DNA of 7,605 nt from Bacteroidia bacterium (GTDB lineage: Bacteria; Bacteroidota; Bacteroidia; B-17B0; Aurantibacillaceae), in assembly GCA_014379485.1 (NCBI GenBank), contig JACMLS010000812.1, positions 1 through 7,605 of the forward strand, in the 5' to 3' direction. Numbering within the stretch: position 1 is the stretch's first letter; each line of letters begins with the position of its first letter. The position numbers and the translations under genes are program-made. The notes under the pieces are model-generated. The model was given only the letters and a program-made list of their open reading frames with translations, was not told the origin of the DNA and did no database searches. Below, one piece after another: positions 1 to 6,331 of this stretch.

Positions 1-563
1 AAAAGTGCTTTTGTTGTATCTTTTTTATTTGCAAAATACCAATATGCCGGAAAAACAACCAGGTGAGTTTTGCTTTCTTCAACATTTTTCTTGTACCAGA
101 TAAAAAAGAAAAAATTATTTTCAACAAACATTCCGTTAGAGGAACGGCTCACATCCAGCAGAGAAATGTGCGGGGCAAGCTCAATAAATTTAAAAGAGCT
201 TGATTTGCCGGTAGAGTCAAATTGTTTGTGGGTGTGAATTACTGAAGGATAGTAGAATGAAATAAAACGTTTATCAATTCCTTTTGAACTGCTGTCGCTT
301 ATATAAAACGGGGCAACTTGTGTGTGCGTTTTATGTAATACGTAATTTCTCTTTTTGGAATAGAAGGGATAAAGAACCATCAATTCTTTTTTCTCTGCGC
401 TCTTATATCTTTTGTAAAGAGGCCACACATTCACATTGCCTCCCCTTGTTATTCCAAGGTCAAAAGAAAGTTTTGTTTTAGATGTATCCGATTGAGAAAA
501 TGTTTTACCAAAAAGTAAAACTACTAATGGAAAGATCAGGAAGTACCTTAGCCTGCAAATCAT
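1..563 (-). CDS. Secreted aromatic-rich protein of unknown function, C-terminus outside the window
   Basis: An uninterrupted reading frame of 187 codons starts at the ATG at 563-561 and runs off the left edge, so the C-terminus is missing. The N-terminus is a textbook export signal: basic M-I-C-R-L-R-Y, a hydrophobic core FLIFPLVVLLFG, then K-T-F-S-Q with likely cleavage after Gln24. The mature part shows a recurring short motif of hydrophobic-Pro-hydrophobic-Tyr type: WPLY (47-50), YPFY (65-68), APFY (84-87), SFYYPS (102-107) and FPAYW (171-175). Aromatic strands alternate with charged turns, such as FFFFIWYKKN at 151-160. This suggests repeated beta-hairpins of an exported, perhaps outer-membrane-associated protein. 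I do not recognise a named family. It is divergent from the lipoprotein gene, with no clear ribosome binding site. The signal peptide and long open frame make the gene itself likely; the function is unknown. Confidence 0.8.
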   Translation of the reverse strand, partial: MICRLRYFLIFPLVVLLFGKTFSQSDTSKTKLSFDLGITRGGNVNVWPLYKRYKSAEKKELMVLYPFYSKKRNYVLHKTHTQVAPFYISDSSSKGIDKRFISFYYPSVIHTHKQFDSTGKSSSFKFIELAPHISLLDVSRSSNGMFVENNFFFFIWYKKNVEESKTHLVVFPAYWYFANKKDTTKAL

Positions 564-906
564 AATAAAATTATAATTATTCAATGGCCTTCAAAAATTT
601 GTTTCGTGTGCTGTATCAAAACTCAGTTACTCTCTGGTGTAAAAGTAGAAATACAATTGAATCTGCGATTTGATTTGAACGAAATCTCATCGGTCAAACG
701 GCATCTTCACATCTTTTAGGAAGGGGTGGCTTTGTTTTTTTAACGAAATTTATCTGAATTAAAATTCTTTCACATTCCTTAACGATTTGTGAGTTTATTT
801 CAGATTGAAATTTTTCCCCCTTGACCTTTATTTATGGTTATTTTTTTGACCATCACTTTTCTGTATATTTGTTTATGCACGTAAATAGTAATTTTTATCA
901 GGTAAG
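564..906. other. Divergent intergenic region, 343 bp
   Basis: This AT-rich stretch separates the two divergent genes and must hold both their promoters unless either is read through from elsewhere. I see no convincing ORF or RNA gene in it. Visible sequence structure is a hexamer direct repeat TTGACC at 821-826 and 846-851 (25 bp apart), and an octamer repeat AACGAAAT at 678-685 and 742-749. A TAnnTTTG-type box lies near the right end. On the minus strand I found no good TAnnTTTG match with a spaced TTG upstream of the gene starting at 563; TACTTTTA in the minus direction is only a near match. The repeats are short enough to be chance. Confidence 0.6.
846..871 (+). promoter_or_regulatory. Candidate Bacteroidota-type promoter for the lipoprotein gene
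   Basis: TATATTTG at 864-871 matches the Bacteroidota -7 consensus TAnnTTTG exactly, and TTG of a TTTG run lies at 846-848. The gap of 15 bp between the two is shorter than the roughly 17-21 bp usually described for the -33/-7 pair, which lowers confidence. Position is sensible: transcription would begin around 876-880, giving a leader of about 30 nt before the ATG at 907. In such AT-rich DNA a TAnnTTTG match is also expected by chance. Confidence 0.35.
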
Positions 907-1533
907 ATGAAAGCGTTTTATTCTTTGATTTTTGTTTTTATTATTTGTGGTTGTTCTGATAAACCTGATGAGGACCTTGACCCGGCACTTGCTTTGTGTC
1001 CGGCAGTTTCGTTGATTTTAGCAGAAGATAGTGCCTCGGTTGATAGCGATTTTTCGGAAGTCCCGCTGCTTAAATTCACTTTTAAAGATACGATCGGTTT
1101 AAAAGGAGATTCTCTTTCAAGAAGAATTTTCAGGAAGTACCGTTTGAATGCAATTGAGAGATTTTATGATGGGTCAGAATATTCTATACTCGGTAAGATT
1201 GAAAAAGGGAAAGTACTTTATATTCTTTATTCAAGAAACAGTGGAAGTGAATGCGTTCACTTTCTTGTTTCTATTAATAAAATTTCCGGATTGATGATAA
1301 GTAATTACCAGACCGCTTATGAGGATTGGGTAGAGTATTATTCAAATTCACATTCATTTATAGGGCCGGAAGCGATGGGAATTGTGGAAGAAAATTTCCG
1401 ATACGGAGATAATTTTCAATCGTCAGATTTAGTATCGAAAAATATTGAATTATTGGCTTCAGGGCATTTTAAAACAAGATCAGTGGATACTGTCAGGTAC
1501 TTTTATCCGCCGGTTAACAAAACTAAGAACTGA
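907..1533 (+). CDS. Lipoprotein of unknown function (208 aa)
   Basis: The first 16 residues form a lipoprotein signal: M-K-A-F-Y, a hydrophobic core LIFVFII, then C-G-C with the lipidated cysteine most likely Cys16 (I-C-G-C, a slightly atypical lipobox with Cys at -2). The mature N-terminus S-D-K-P-D-E-D-L-D is strongly acidic. In Bacteroidota an acidic patch just after the lipid cysteine is known as an export signal to the cell surface, so surface display is possible but inferred. The remaining ~190 residues have alternating beta-type segments and two further cysteines (31 and 116). I recognise no domain. The gene stands alone on the plus strand, with a candidate promoter at 846-871, and its stop codon forms the loop of the terminator hairpin. 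GGTAAG at 901-906 touches the ATG and is too close to act as a standard ribosome site. Confidence 0.85.
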   Translation: MKAFYSLIFVFIICGCSDKPDEDLDPALALCPAVSLILAEDSASVDSDFSEVPLLKFTFKDTIGLKGDSLSRRIFRKYRLNAIERFYDGSEYSILGKIEKGKVLYILYSRNSGSECVHFLVSINKISGLMISNYQTAYEDWVEYYSNSHSFIGPEAMGIVEENFRYGDNFQSSDLVSKNIELLASGHFKTRSVDTVRYFYPPVNKTKN

Positions 1534-1551
1534 GTTCTTAGTGAGTTTTTT
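1522..1551. terminator. Hairpin terminator shared by convergent genes
   Basis: ACTAAGAAC (1522-1530) and GTTCTTAGT (1534-1542) form a perfect 9-bp stem. The 3-nt loop is the TGA stop codon (1531-1533) of the lipoprotein gene. A T run at 1546-1551 follows on the plus strand. On the minus strand the same stem contains the TAA stop (1540-1538) of the last array gene and is followed by TTTTGTT, so it could act in both directions, more strongly on the plus strand. Confidence 0.7.
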
Positions 1552-2245
1552 CGTATTCTATATCAATATCTCCCATCAGCATTTGCTCCTGGTAAGAAAG
1601 TAATGCAAGGAATTCTTTTCGTGGTAAAGTTGAAACAGCAAAAGATTTGGTGGCACTTGTATAACTGGCCCCGGATATTTGAATTGTAACATTTTTTCCT
1701 TTGAAATCAGAAGGAACTTCAATGGTAAACTTTCCTTCTGCGTCTGTTACTGTACTTATTTTGGTGTTTGCTATAGTTATAGTTGCATATTGAATTGCTT
1801 CACGGCTGTCTTTATCAATTACTTTTCCAGAAATTGTTTTTTTCTTATCTGAAGTAGTTTCTTTTATTTTATTTTTCTTTTTACCTGAATTGTCTTTCGT
1901 GGTTTTTTCAATCGGTGTACTTGTTGTTTGTGCTCCCGCATCTGCCAGTTTCAAAGTAAGAATTCCAGTCAGTGCCATTTTCACAAAAAACTGGTTGTAC
2001 CAGGGTGCTCTTCTGCGCGAATTTACTGCATAAACAACCTGCAATTGTTCTTTGCGAAATCTTCCACAGATTTTTCCGACAGCATTTTTTATCTGGTCTG
2101 CAATTTCACTTTCACTTAATCGCGAAAAATCAATTACCACTTTGTTGCAACTCGCACAATGTTTTCCAATTCCATTCAAAGTCATTTCATCCCAACTCTC
2201 AGTGCAGGGCTTATTTATTTTCAGACTAAATGTTTTTGCTTTCAT
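1538..2245 (-). CDS. Array paralogue, last gene: Cys-rich N-domain, hydrophobic segment, carboxypeptidase-regulatory-like domain
   Basis: The start is set at the ATG at 2245, not the in-frame ATG at 2272, because M-K-A-K-T-F aligns with all paralogues; the protein is 235 aa. Residues 1-70 are the family domain with Cys14, Trp18, Cys30, Cys33 and Cys60, plausibly a zinc ribbon. A hydrophobic stretch at about 87-100 (ALTGILTLKL) ends in A-D-A-G-A-Q, resembling a signal-peptidase site. The linker K-D-N-S-G-K-K-K (117-124) follows. Residues ~137-205 are the clearest carboxypeptidase-regulatory-like (CarboxypepD_reg) fold in the array: ISGKVIDK, an A-T-I-T-I strand, then T-V-T-D-A-E-G-K-F. Such domains are beta-sandwiches common in Bacteroidota envelope proteins. 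The tail is Q-M-L-M-G-D-I-D-I-E-Y. Divergence in the hydrophobic segment (no FSG-K-GFSQ) sets it apart from its neighbours. Its stop lies in the terminator stem. Confidence 0.88.
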   Translation of the reverse strand: MKAKTFSLKINKPCTESWDEMTLNGIGKHCASCNKVVIDFSRLSESEIADQIKNAVGKICGRFRKEQLQVVYAVNSRRRAPWYNQFFVKMALTGILTLKLADAGAQTTSTPIEKTTKDNSGKKKNKIKETTSDKKKTISGKVIDKDSREAIQYATITIANTKISTVTDAEGKFTIEVPSDFKGKNVTIQISGASYTSATKSFAVSTLPRKEFLALLSYQEQMLMGDIDIEYEKTH

Positions 2246-2331
2246 ATCAATAATTTTAATCTTATACACCAATTCACTTATACTTAAACTCTATACTTAT
2301 CGCGGAAAATCCCTTACATCAAAACCAACTC

Positions 2332-2374
2332 GTCCCTCTTTTATCCGCCATAGCCTTGCGACGGTGGAGTCCCT
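2332..2374. repeat. GC-rich imperfect palindrome with 6-bp flanking direct repeats
   Basis: In the 136-bp gap between the last two array genes, 2344-2368 reads TCCGCC...GGTGGA and folds into an 11-position imperfect stem (nine pairs including one G-T, two mismatches) with loop CTT at 2355-2357. GTCCCT occurs at 2332-2337 and again at 2369-2374, directly bracketing the segment like a short target duplication. The element is clearly more GC-rich than its surroundings. It resembles REP or small MITE-type palindromes starting TCCGCC; whether it recurs in the genome cannot be seen here. It could also act as a weak terminator or RNA-stability hairpin before the last gene. Confidence 0.5.
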
Positions 2375-2381
2375 TATTCCC

Positions 2382-3110
2382 TCATTTATTCCCGCATTTC
2401 TTCGGCTCAATAAAATCAATTCCAACATCGCCTTTAACCATTATTTCTTCTTTCATCTCTAATGAAATAATAAGCGGAGATGAATTTTCTTTTTTCAGAT
2501 CCACAGTAGTGTAAGCGCTTGCGTATCCTGAGGCGTGAAAATAAATATTCAGCGTTTTATCTTTAAGTGAATCCGGAATTTCAATTTTAATTGCACCTGT
2601 TTTATCAGCTGTGAAATTTTTAGCGGTTCCATCCAGGCGGGCGCCTCCTCCTAAAATTGTCTTGCCTGTTTTTTTATCAGTTAAAATAAGCTGAACTGAA
2701 AGTTTCGGATTTGTTTTTGCATTATTTTTTTGAGACAAATTCTTTTTCCTTCCGGCATTGTCTTTAACAGTTATCGGAGCCTTTGCATTTCCGCTTTGAG
2801 AAAAACCTTTCACTCCTGAAAATGTAAGAATTCCAGCCAACGATAAACGTAAAAAATTTGAATTGAAAGAAAAAATATTTTTGTAAGCAGGAATATAATT
2901 CACCTCTAACTGGCTTTGTTTAAATTGCCCGCAAACTTTTCCGTTTGCATTTTTAAAGTAGTCAGCAATTCCCGTTGCACTCATGTTCGAAAAATCAACA
3001 ACAACTTTGCTGCAGTTAGAACAAAGACGTCCATTTTGCATGGGAGTCATTTCCTCCCAGTTTTCTGTACAGGGATTTGAAATTTTGAGGTTAAAGGTTT
3101 TTGCTTTCAT
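2382..3110 (-). CDS. Array paralogue: Cys-rich N-domain, hydrophobic segment, variable beta-domain (242 aa)
   Basis: The start at 3110 (M-K-A-K-T-F) aligns with the family and lies 14 bp after the upstream stop, consistent with coupled expression. The N-domain has Cys14, Trp18, Cys30-x2-Cys33 followed by S-K-V-V-V-D-F, and Cys60-Gly. The hydrophobic segment is at about 87-105 and ends G-V-K-G-F-S-Q. The linker K-D-N-A-G-R-K-K (116-123) carries Ala instead of the usual Ser. Residues ~137-215 form a beta-sandwich-like region: LSVQLILTDKKTGKTILGG, F-T-A-D-K-T-G-A-I-K-I-E-I-P-D-S-L, then a G-Y turn at 195-196. The tail EEIMVKGDVGIDFIEPKKCGNK has a single Cys near the end, as in the next two upstream paralogues. 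It is probably membrane-anchored or processed, with the beta-domain outside the cytoplasm. The biochemical function is unknown. Confidence 0.88.
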   Translation of the reverse strand: MKAKTFNLKISNPCTENWEEMTPMQNGRLCSNCSKVVVDFSNMSATGIADYFKNANGKVCGQFKQSQLEVNYIPAYKNIFSFNSNFLRLSLAGILTFSGVKGFSQSGNAKAPITVKDNAGRKKNLSQKNNAKTNPKLSVQLILTDKKTGKTILGGGARLDGTAKNFTADKTGAIKIEIPDSLKDKTLNIYFHASGYASAYTTVDLKKENSSPLIISLEMKEEIMVKGDVGIDFIEPKKCGNK

Positions 3111-3124
3111 AGATCAAATATAAT

Positions 3125-3922
3125 TTATTTTGTGCAATTCGTTTTTTTAGGGGGATTCGGCATTTTTATCACCTGACCTTTCATTATCATTTCTTCTTTT
3201 ATCATTTTAATTATGACAGGAGTATTTCCTTGTTTTTTAAAACCGATAGTTCTGTAAACGGTTTCATAACCGGGTGCAGAATAATAAATGCCTGTTTCAA
3301 CATTCGTCAATGAATCAGGAATGCTTAAGTTAATAGATCCGTTATCTTTTGCGTAAAATGTTTTCTGTGCTTTGTCTATAAATACGCTTCCGTTTTTTAT
3401 TGCCTTCCCTGTATTGTTTTCGATAAAGCGCACAGCTAAAACCTTGTTTGGCTTAACCAATTCAACTTTTTCAGTTTCTACGTACATAGGACCGCCCAAC
3501 ACCATTATTTCATGCTTTTCCGGAGGAGTAATTGTAACTGAAACAGAATCTGTTTTTACAGTAGAATTTGGTATTGCATTTTTCCCCGAGTCATCTTTTT
3601 TTGTTGTCTGAGAAAACCCTTTAAGTCCCGCAAAAGTAAGAACACTTGCCAAAGAAAATTTTAAAAAGGTTTTATTAAACGACCACGGACTTTTATAAAC
3701 AAAAGTAAAAGTATTCTCCAACTGACTTTTTCTAAACTGCCCGCAAATTTTCTGGTTCGGATTTTTAAAGAATTCTGCAATTCCCTCGTTGCTCATTGAA
3801 GTGAAATCAATCACCACTTTATTGCAACTCTCACAAAACTTCCCATTATTCATTGGCGACATTTCATCCCAACTCTGCTGACAAGGTTCCTGAATTTTTA
3901 AAGCAAAAGTTTTAGCAGCCAT
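3125..3922 (-). CDS. Array paralogue with extended linker (265 aa)
   Basis: The start at 3922 gives M-A-A-K-T-F, matching the family register; 48 bp separate it from the upstream gene. The N-domain has Cys14, Trp18, Cys30, Cys33 and Cys60, with F-R-K-S-Q-L after C-G. The hydrophobic segment (about 86-104, LKFSLASVLTFAGLKG) ends F-S-Q, closely followed by K-K-D-D-S-G-K-N. This is the longest member because of a linker of about 45 residues (115-160). That linker contains E-I-M-V-L-G-G-P-M-Y-V-E-T-E (138-151), which resembles the family's C-terminal tail. The beta-domain spans ~161-238, with N-T-G-K-A-I-K-N-G (169-177) and I-P-D-S-L (201-205). The tail is E-E-M-I-M-K-G-Q-V and ends K-K-T-N-C-T-K. 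The added internal tail-like motif suggests a past duplication or collapse of a beta-unit. Its role is unknown beyond a likely envelope location. Confidence 0.88.
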   Translation of the reverse strand: MAAKTFALKIQEPCQQSWDEMSPMNNGKFCESCNKVVIDFTSMSNEGIAEFFKNPNQKICGQFRKSQLENTFTFVYKSPWSFNKTFLKFSLASVLTFAGLKGFSQTTKKDDSGKNAIPNSTVKTDSVSVTITPPEKHEIMVLGGPMYVETEKVELVKPNKVLAVRFIENNTGKAIKNGSVFIDKAQKTFYAKDNGSINLSIPDSLTNVETGIYYSAPGYETVYRTIGFKKQGNTPVIIKMIKEEMIMKGQVIKMPNPPKKTNCTK

Positions 3923-3970
3923 ACAATTTAATTTTACAACAAATTACCCAATTACAATCAATTACTTTTT

Positions 3971-4726
3971 TTATTTCGTGCATTTTTTCTTTTTTTCCAA
4001 ATCTTCCGGCACCATCATCACTTCTCCCATTTTCATTATTTCTTCTCTTTTCATTTTAAGGAGAATTGGGTTATTTGCCTGACTTTTTACATTAATAGTT
4101 GAAGCTTGCATTTCATAACCATCAGCAAAAAAGTTAAAAGAAACATTTTTATTTTTTAACGAGTCAGGAAGTTGAACTGTTATTATTCCTTTTTCATTTG
4201 CATAATAAGTTTTATTGATAGAATTGATCGTTACAATTCCGCCTTTAATAATCTTTCCGTTTGCGCTTTCATTCATTTTTACCTGCACGGAGATCGGTAA
4301 ATACTCAATGGCCACAGTTCCGGCGGTCATAATAATTTGCTCTGGCAGGCCATTCGTCTTTTTATTTCCACTATTATCAATTCCCTGGCTGGTTCCTGTT
4401 CCGGTATTAGTTTGAGAAAATCCTTTTATTCCAGAAAAAGTAAGAATGCCAGCAAGCGAAAGTCTCAGTAAAGTTGTATTGAAAGAAAAAGGGTTTTTAT
4501 GTGTAAAAATGTAAGTGGAATCCAATTGACTTGTTCTGAATTTTCCGCAAACTTTTCCGCTTGCAGTTTTAAAGTAATCTGCAATTCCTTCGTTGCTCAT
4601 GGTAGAAAAATCCATTACTACTTTTGTGCAGGAAGAGCAGTACTTACCTTTTTCAACAGTCTGCATCTTGTCCCAGTTCTCATGGCAGGGATTCGCGATC
4701 TTCAGGTTAAAATTTCTTGTTTTCAT
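3971..4726 (-). CDS. Array paralogue: Cys-rich N-domain plus beta-domain (251 aa)
   Basis: The frame is open to an ATG at 4780, which would overlap the preceding gene by 23 bp and add 18 unrelated residues. The ATG at 4726 gives M-K-T-R-N-F-N-L-K-I, in register with every paralogue, and is preferred; it leaves a 31-bp gap. Cys14, Trp18, Cys30-x2-Cys33, Cys60 and a late Cys249 are present. The hydrophobic segment (about 86-104, LLRLSLAGILTFSGIKG) ends F-S-Q, with linker I-D-N-S-G-N-K-K at 116-123. Residues 129-143 (E-Q-I-I-M-T-A-G-T-V-A-I-E-Y-L) look like a second copy of the C-terminal tail motif. The beta-domain (~145-225) has G-K-I-I-K-G-G, L-P-D-S-L and A-D-G-Y-E. The tail EEIMKMGEV ends in K-K-K-K-C-T-K, nearly the same as its downstream neighbour. 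Confidence 0.87.
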   Translation of the reverse strand: MKTRNFNLKIANPCHENWDKMQTVEKGKYCSSCTKVVMDFSTMSNEGIADYFKTASGKVCGKFRTSQLDSTYIFTHKNPFSFNTTLLRLSLAGILTFSGIKGFSQTNTGTGTSQGIDNSGNKKTNGLPEQIIMTAGTVAIEYLPISVQVKMNESANGKIIKGGIVTINSINKTYYANEKGIITVQLPDSLKNKNVSFNFFADGYEMQASTINVKSQANNPILLKMKREEIMKMGEVMMVPEDLEKKKKCTK

Positions 4727-4757
4727 AGAGTAAATTTTGTCTTGCTTAAGGTTTCTC

Positions 4758-5516
4758 TCAAATAATTTTCTTAGGTTCATTCGTTACAGGAACAAAACCC
4801 ATTCCTCCGTTTACTTCTACTTCAAAATAATACATCAGAACTTTTATTAAGGTGGAATTCTGTGTTTTCAAATCTACCTGTATAAATTGCGTTTCTAGTC
4901 CTGGAGAAGAAATGTTCATATTGATGATCTTTTCTGAAAGAGAATCAGGCAGATTTATTGTGGCGTAACCGGTATTATTCGTTTTAAATTTCGCGGAAAC
5001 TCCCTCAATTTGTATCATTGCGTTAGTTACCGCTTTTTTAGTTGTTTCATTTGTGATTTTTACCTGAAACTTAACAGGTTTTTGTTTTGCCGTAGAAGTC
5101 AGCTGTGTTGCATTGTTCTTTTTGTTTTTCCCCGAATCATCTTGTACAATTTTTATTTTTCCTTTTTCAGTTGTTTGAGCAAAGCTTTTAAGAGAAGAAA
5201 AAGTAAGAATTCCCGCCAAAGATAATCGCACAAAAGTTGAATTGAATTTTAAAGGTGTTTTATAGGAGAAAGTGTAAGTTGTAACAAGCTGGCTTTTTCT
5301 CAGGTGTCCACAAACATGAATTTCCTGTCCGCTTTCATTGGCAGCAGCATAAATTGTTTTAAAGTAATCTGCAATTTCTTCGTTGTCCATTTTAGAAAAA
5401 TCAACAACAGTTTTAGAACAAGAGGTGCAATAGCGTCCGCCATCAGTAACGCTCATAGCGTTCCAGCTCTGAGAGCAAGGTTTGTCTATTGTTAGTTTGA
5501 ATGATTTATTTGCCAT
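4758..5516 (-). CDS. Array paralogue with insertion before the fourth cysteine (252 aa)
   Basis: The ATG at 5516 gives M-A-N-K-S-F-K-L-T-I and is preferred over the in-frame ATG at 5522 because Cys14, Cys30 and Cys33 then fall exactly in family register. It overlaps the preceding gene by 11 bp, so translational coupling is likely. The fourth cysteine is at 69 because of a nine-residue insert containing E-S-G-Q (61-64); the paralogue at 6332-7039 has a shorter insert with the same S-G-Q. The hydrophobic segment (about 95-112, FVRLSLAGILTFSSLK) ends S-F-A-Q, and the linker is Q-D-D-S-G-K-N-K-K. The beta-domain at ~148-228 includes TNETTKKAVTNA, L-P-D-S-L and I-S-S-P-G-L-E-T. The last ~70 residues are those most similar to the chimeric gene at 7090-7605 (for example Q-V-D-L-K-T-Q-N against E-I-N-L-K-T-Q-T). 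The tail is E-V-E-V-N-G-G, ending E-P-K-K-I-I. Confidence 0.87.
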   Translation of the reverse strand: MANKSFKLTIDKPCSQSWNAMSVTDGGRYCTSCSKTVVDFSKMDNEEIADYFKTIYAAANESGQEIHVCGHLRKSQLVTTYTFSYKTPLKFNSTFVRLSLAGILTFSSLKSFAQTTEKGKIKIVQDDSGKNKKNNATQLTSTAKQKPVKFQVKITNETTKKAVTNAMIQIEGVSAKFKTNNTGYATINLPDSLSEKIINMNISSPGLETQFIQVDLKTQNSTLIKVLMYYFEVEVNGGMGFVPVTNEPKKII

Positions 5517-6249
5517 CTTCATTTATTTTTTTTGGTTCTGAATTTTCAGGTATCATCTGGTCTTCTTGTCCCATAAAGATCCTTTCGTGAAAAAAAAGTG
5601 TAACTGTTATTGATCCCTTGGAAATTTCAGATACGTTAATTGTTTTGTTCTGGCTCAAAAGAGGGGGAGCAGAAACCATAATTTCAAAGGTGCTGTCTTT
5701 TAATTCGCGCGGAATAGAAATAAACGCCGAACCGTTTTTTACAAAAAATATTTTTTTAGTTTTCAGTATTTCTATTTTGGCAGTTGAGAGTGGTTTGCCG
5801 TCCTGGTCTATAACTTTTATCAGTATTTTTTGAGTATTTTTTTTAGGAGAAACTTGCCCTGTCGATACCGGAATTTTGCTGGTTCCTGATTTTAATGGAG
5901 TAGAAACGGTAGCAGCTTTCGTTTTATTTTGAGAAAAACCTTTTATTCCTGAAAATGTAAGCAGGCCGGCCAAAGAAAATTTTAATAAGGCAGAATTAAA
6001 ATACCAGGGATTTTTAACAGAAACAGAATAGGTGAAAGTTTTATTTAACTGACTGGCCCTGTATCTTCCGCAAACTTTTTTGGTACTTGTCCGGTAAAAT
6101 TCAATTAACTCCTCATTTGTCATCTGCGTAAAATCAACCACCACTTTTGTGCAGGCATCGCAAAACCGTCCGTTTCCGGTCGGTGTCATCTCCTCCCATT
6201 TTTGAGAACAGGGATCTGCAATGTTTATTTTAAAAGTGTTTGATTTCAT
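5506..6249 (-). CDS. Array paralogue lacking the standard linker motif (247 aa)
   Basis: The start at 6249 (M-K-S-N-T-F-K-I-N-I) is in family register, 82 bp after the upstream stop, with the heptameric repeat in between. Cys14, Trp18, Cys30, Cys33 and Cys60-Gly are conserved; T-K-V-V-V-D-F-T follows the CxxC. The hydrophobic segment (about 88-105, LLKFSLAGLLTFSGIKG) ends F-S-Q. Unlike the other six, the D-N-S-G-K linker is missing and is replaced by a Ser/Thr/Lys-rich stretch (108-138). The beta-domain starts at about 141: KILIKVIDQDGKPLSTAKIEI is a classic first hairpin of the carboxypeptidase-regulatory type. It continues to I-S-I-P-R-E-L-K-D and a short S-A-P-P turn. The tail E-R-I-F-M-G-Q ends E-P-K-K-I-N-E-D-G-K. 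Its last codons overlap the start of the next gene. No enzymatic residues are evident. Confidence 0.88.
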   Translation of the reverse strand: MKSNTFKINIADPCSQKWEEMTPTGNGRFCDACTKVVVDFTQMTNEELIEFYRTSTKKVCGRYRASQLNKTFTYSVSVKNPWYFNSALLKFSLAGLLTFSGIKGFSQNKTKAATVSTPLKSGTSKIPVSTGQVSPKKNTQKILIKVIDQDGKPLSTAKIEILKTKKIFFVKNGSAFISIPRELKDSTFEIMVSAPPLLSQNKTINVSEISKGSITVTLFFHERIFMGQEDQMIPENSEPKKINEDGK

Positions 6250-6278
6250 TTTTCTCTTTCCGTCTTTCCGGAATTTCC

Positions 6279-6328
6279 AACTGATAACTATTTAACTATT
6301 AACTGACAACTAACAACCAATAACTATA
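6279..6328. repeat. Heptameric tandem repeat, consensus about AACTnAY, seven units
   Basis: Units run consecutively: AACTGAT, AACTATTT (8 nt), AACTATT, AACTGAC, AACTAAC, AACCAAT, AACTATA. Six of seven are exactly 7 nt long and all begin AAC. The array fills most of the 82-bp gap between two paralogues and does not enter the coding regions. It resembles short tandemly repeated heptamer families known from intergenic DNA of some bacteria, such as the STRR repeats of filamentous cyanobacteria; similar AACTAAC-rich runs are familiar to me from Bacteroidota. Function unknown. No inverted symmetry suggests a terminator. Confidence 0.65.
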
Positions 6329-6331
6329 AAA

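Noticed and set aside
284..481. 65-codon plus-strand open frame near the left end
   Set aside because: It is antisense to the open frame with a signal peptide at 1-563, which explains the region better.
2052..2462. 136-codon plus-strand open frame spanning the gap between the last two array genes
   Set aside because: It lies mostly antisense to the two well-supported paralogues, its translation is low-complexity, and it has no promoter or family resemblance; it is a shadow frame.
3115..3122. Minus-strand TATATTTG just before the start of the gene at 2382-3110
   Set aside because: It matches TAnnTTTG, but lies 4 bp from the ATG, has no properly spaced TTG, and sits in a 14-bp intra-operon gap; most likely chance in AT-rich DNA.
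3971..4726. TonB-like energy transducer, because related Cys-rich N-domains in this phylum can precede TonB domains
   Set aside because: The C-terminal region reads as a carboxypeptidase-regulatory-like beta-sandwich with a short basic tail, and I see no proline-rich spacer or TonB C-terminal signature in any array member.
4727..4780. Longer N-terminus for the gene ending at 3971 (ATG at 4780)
   Set aside because: The 18 extra residues match no paralogue and would overlap the previous gene; the ATG at 4726 restores exact cysteine register.
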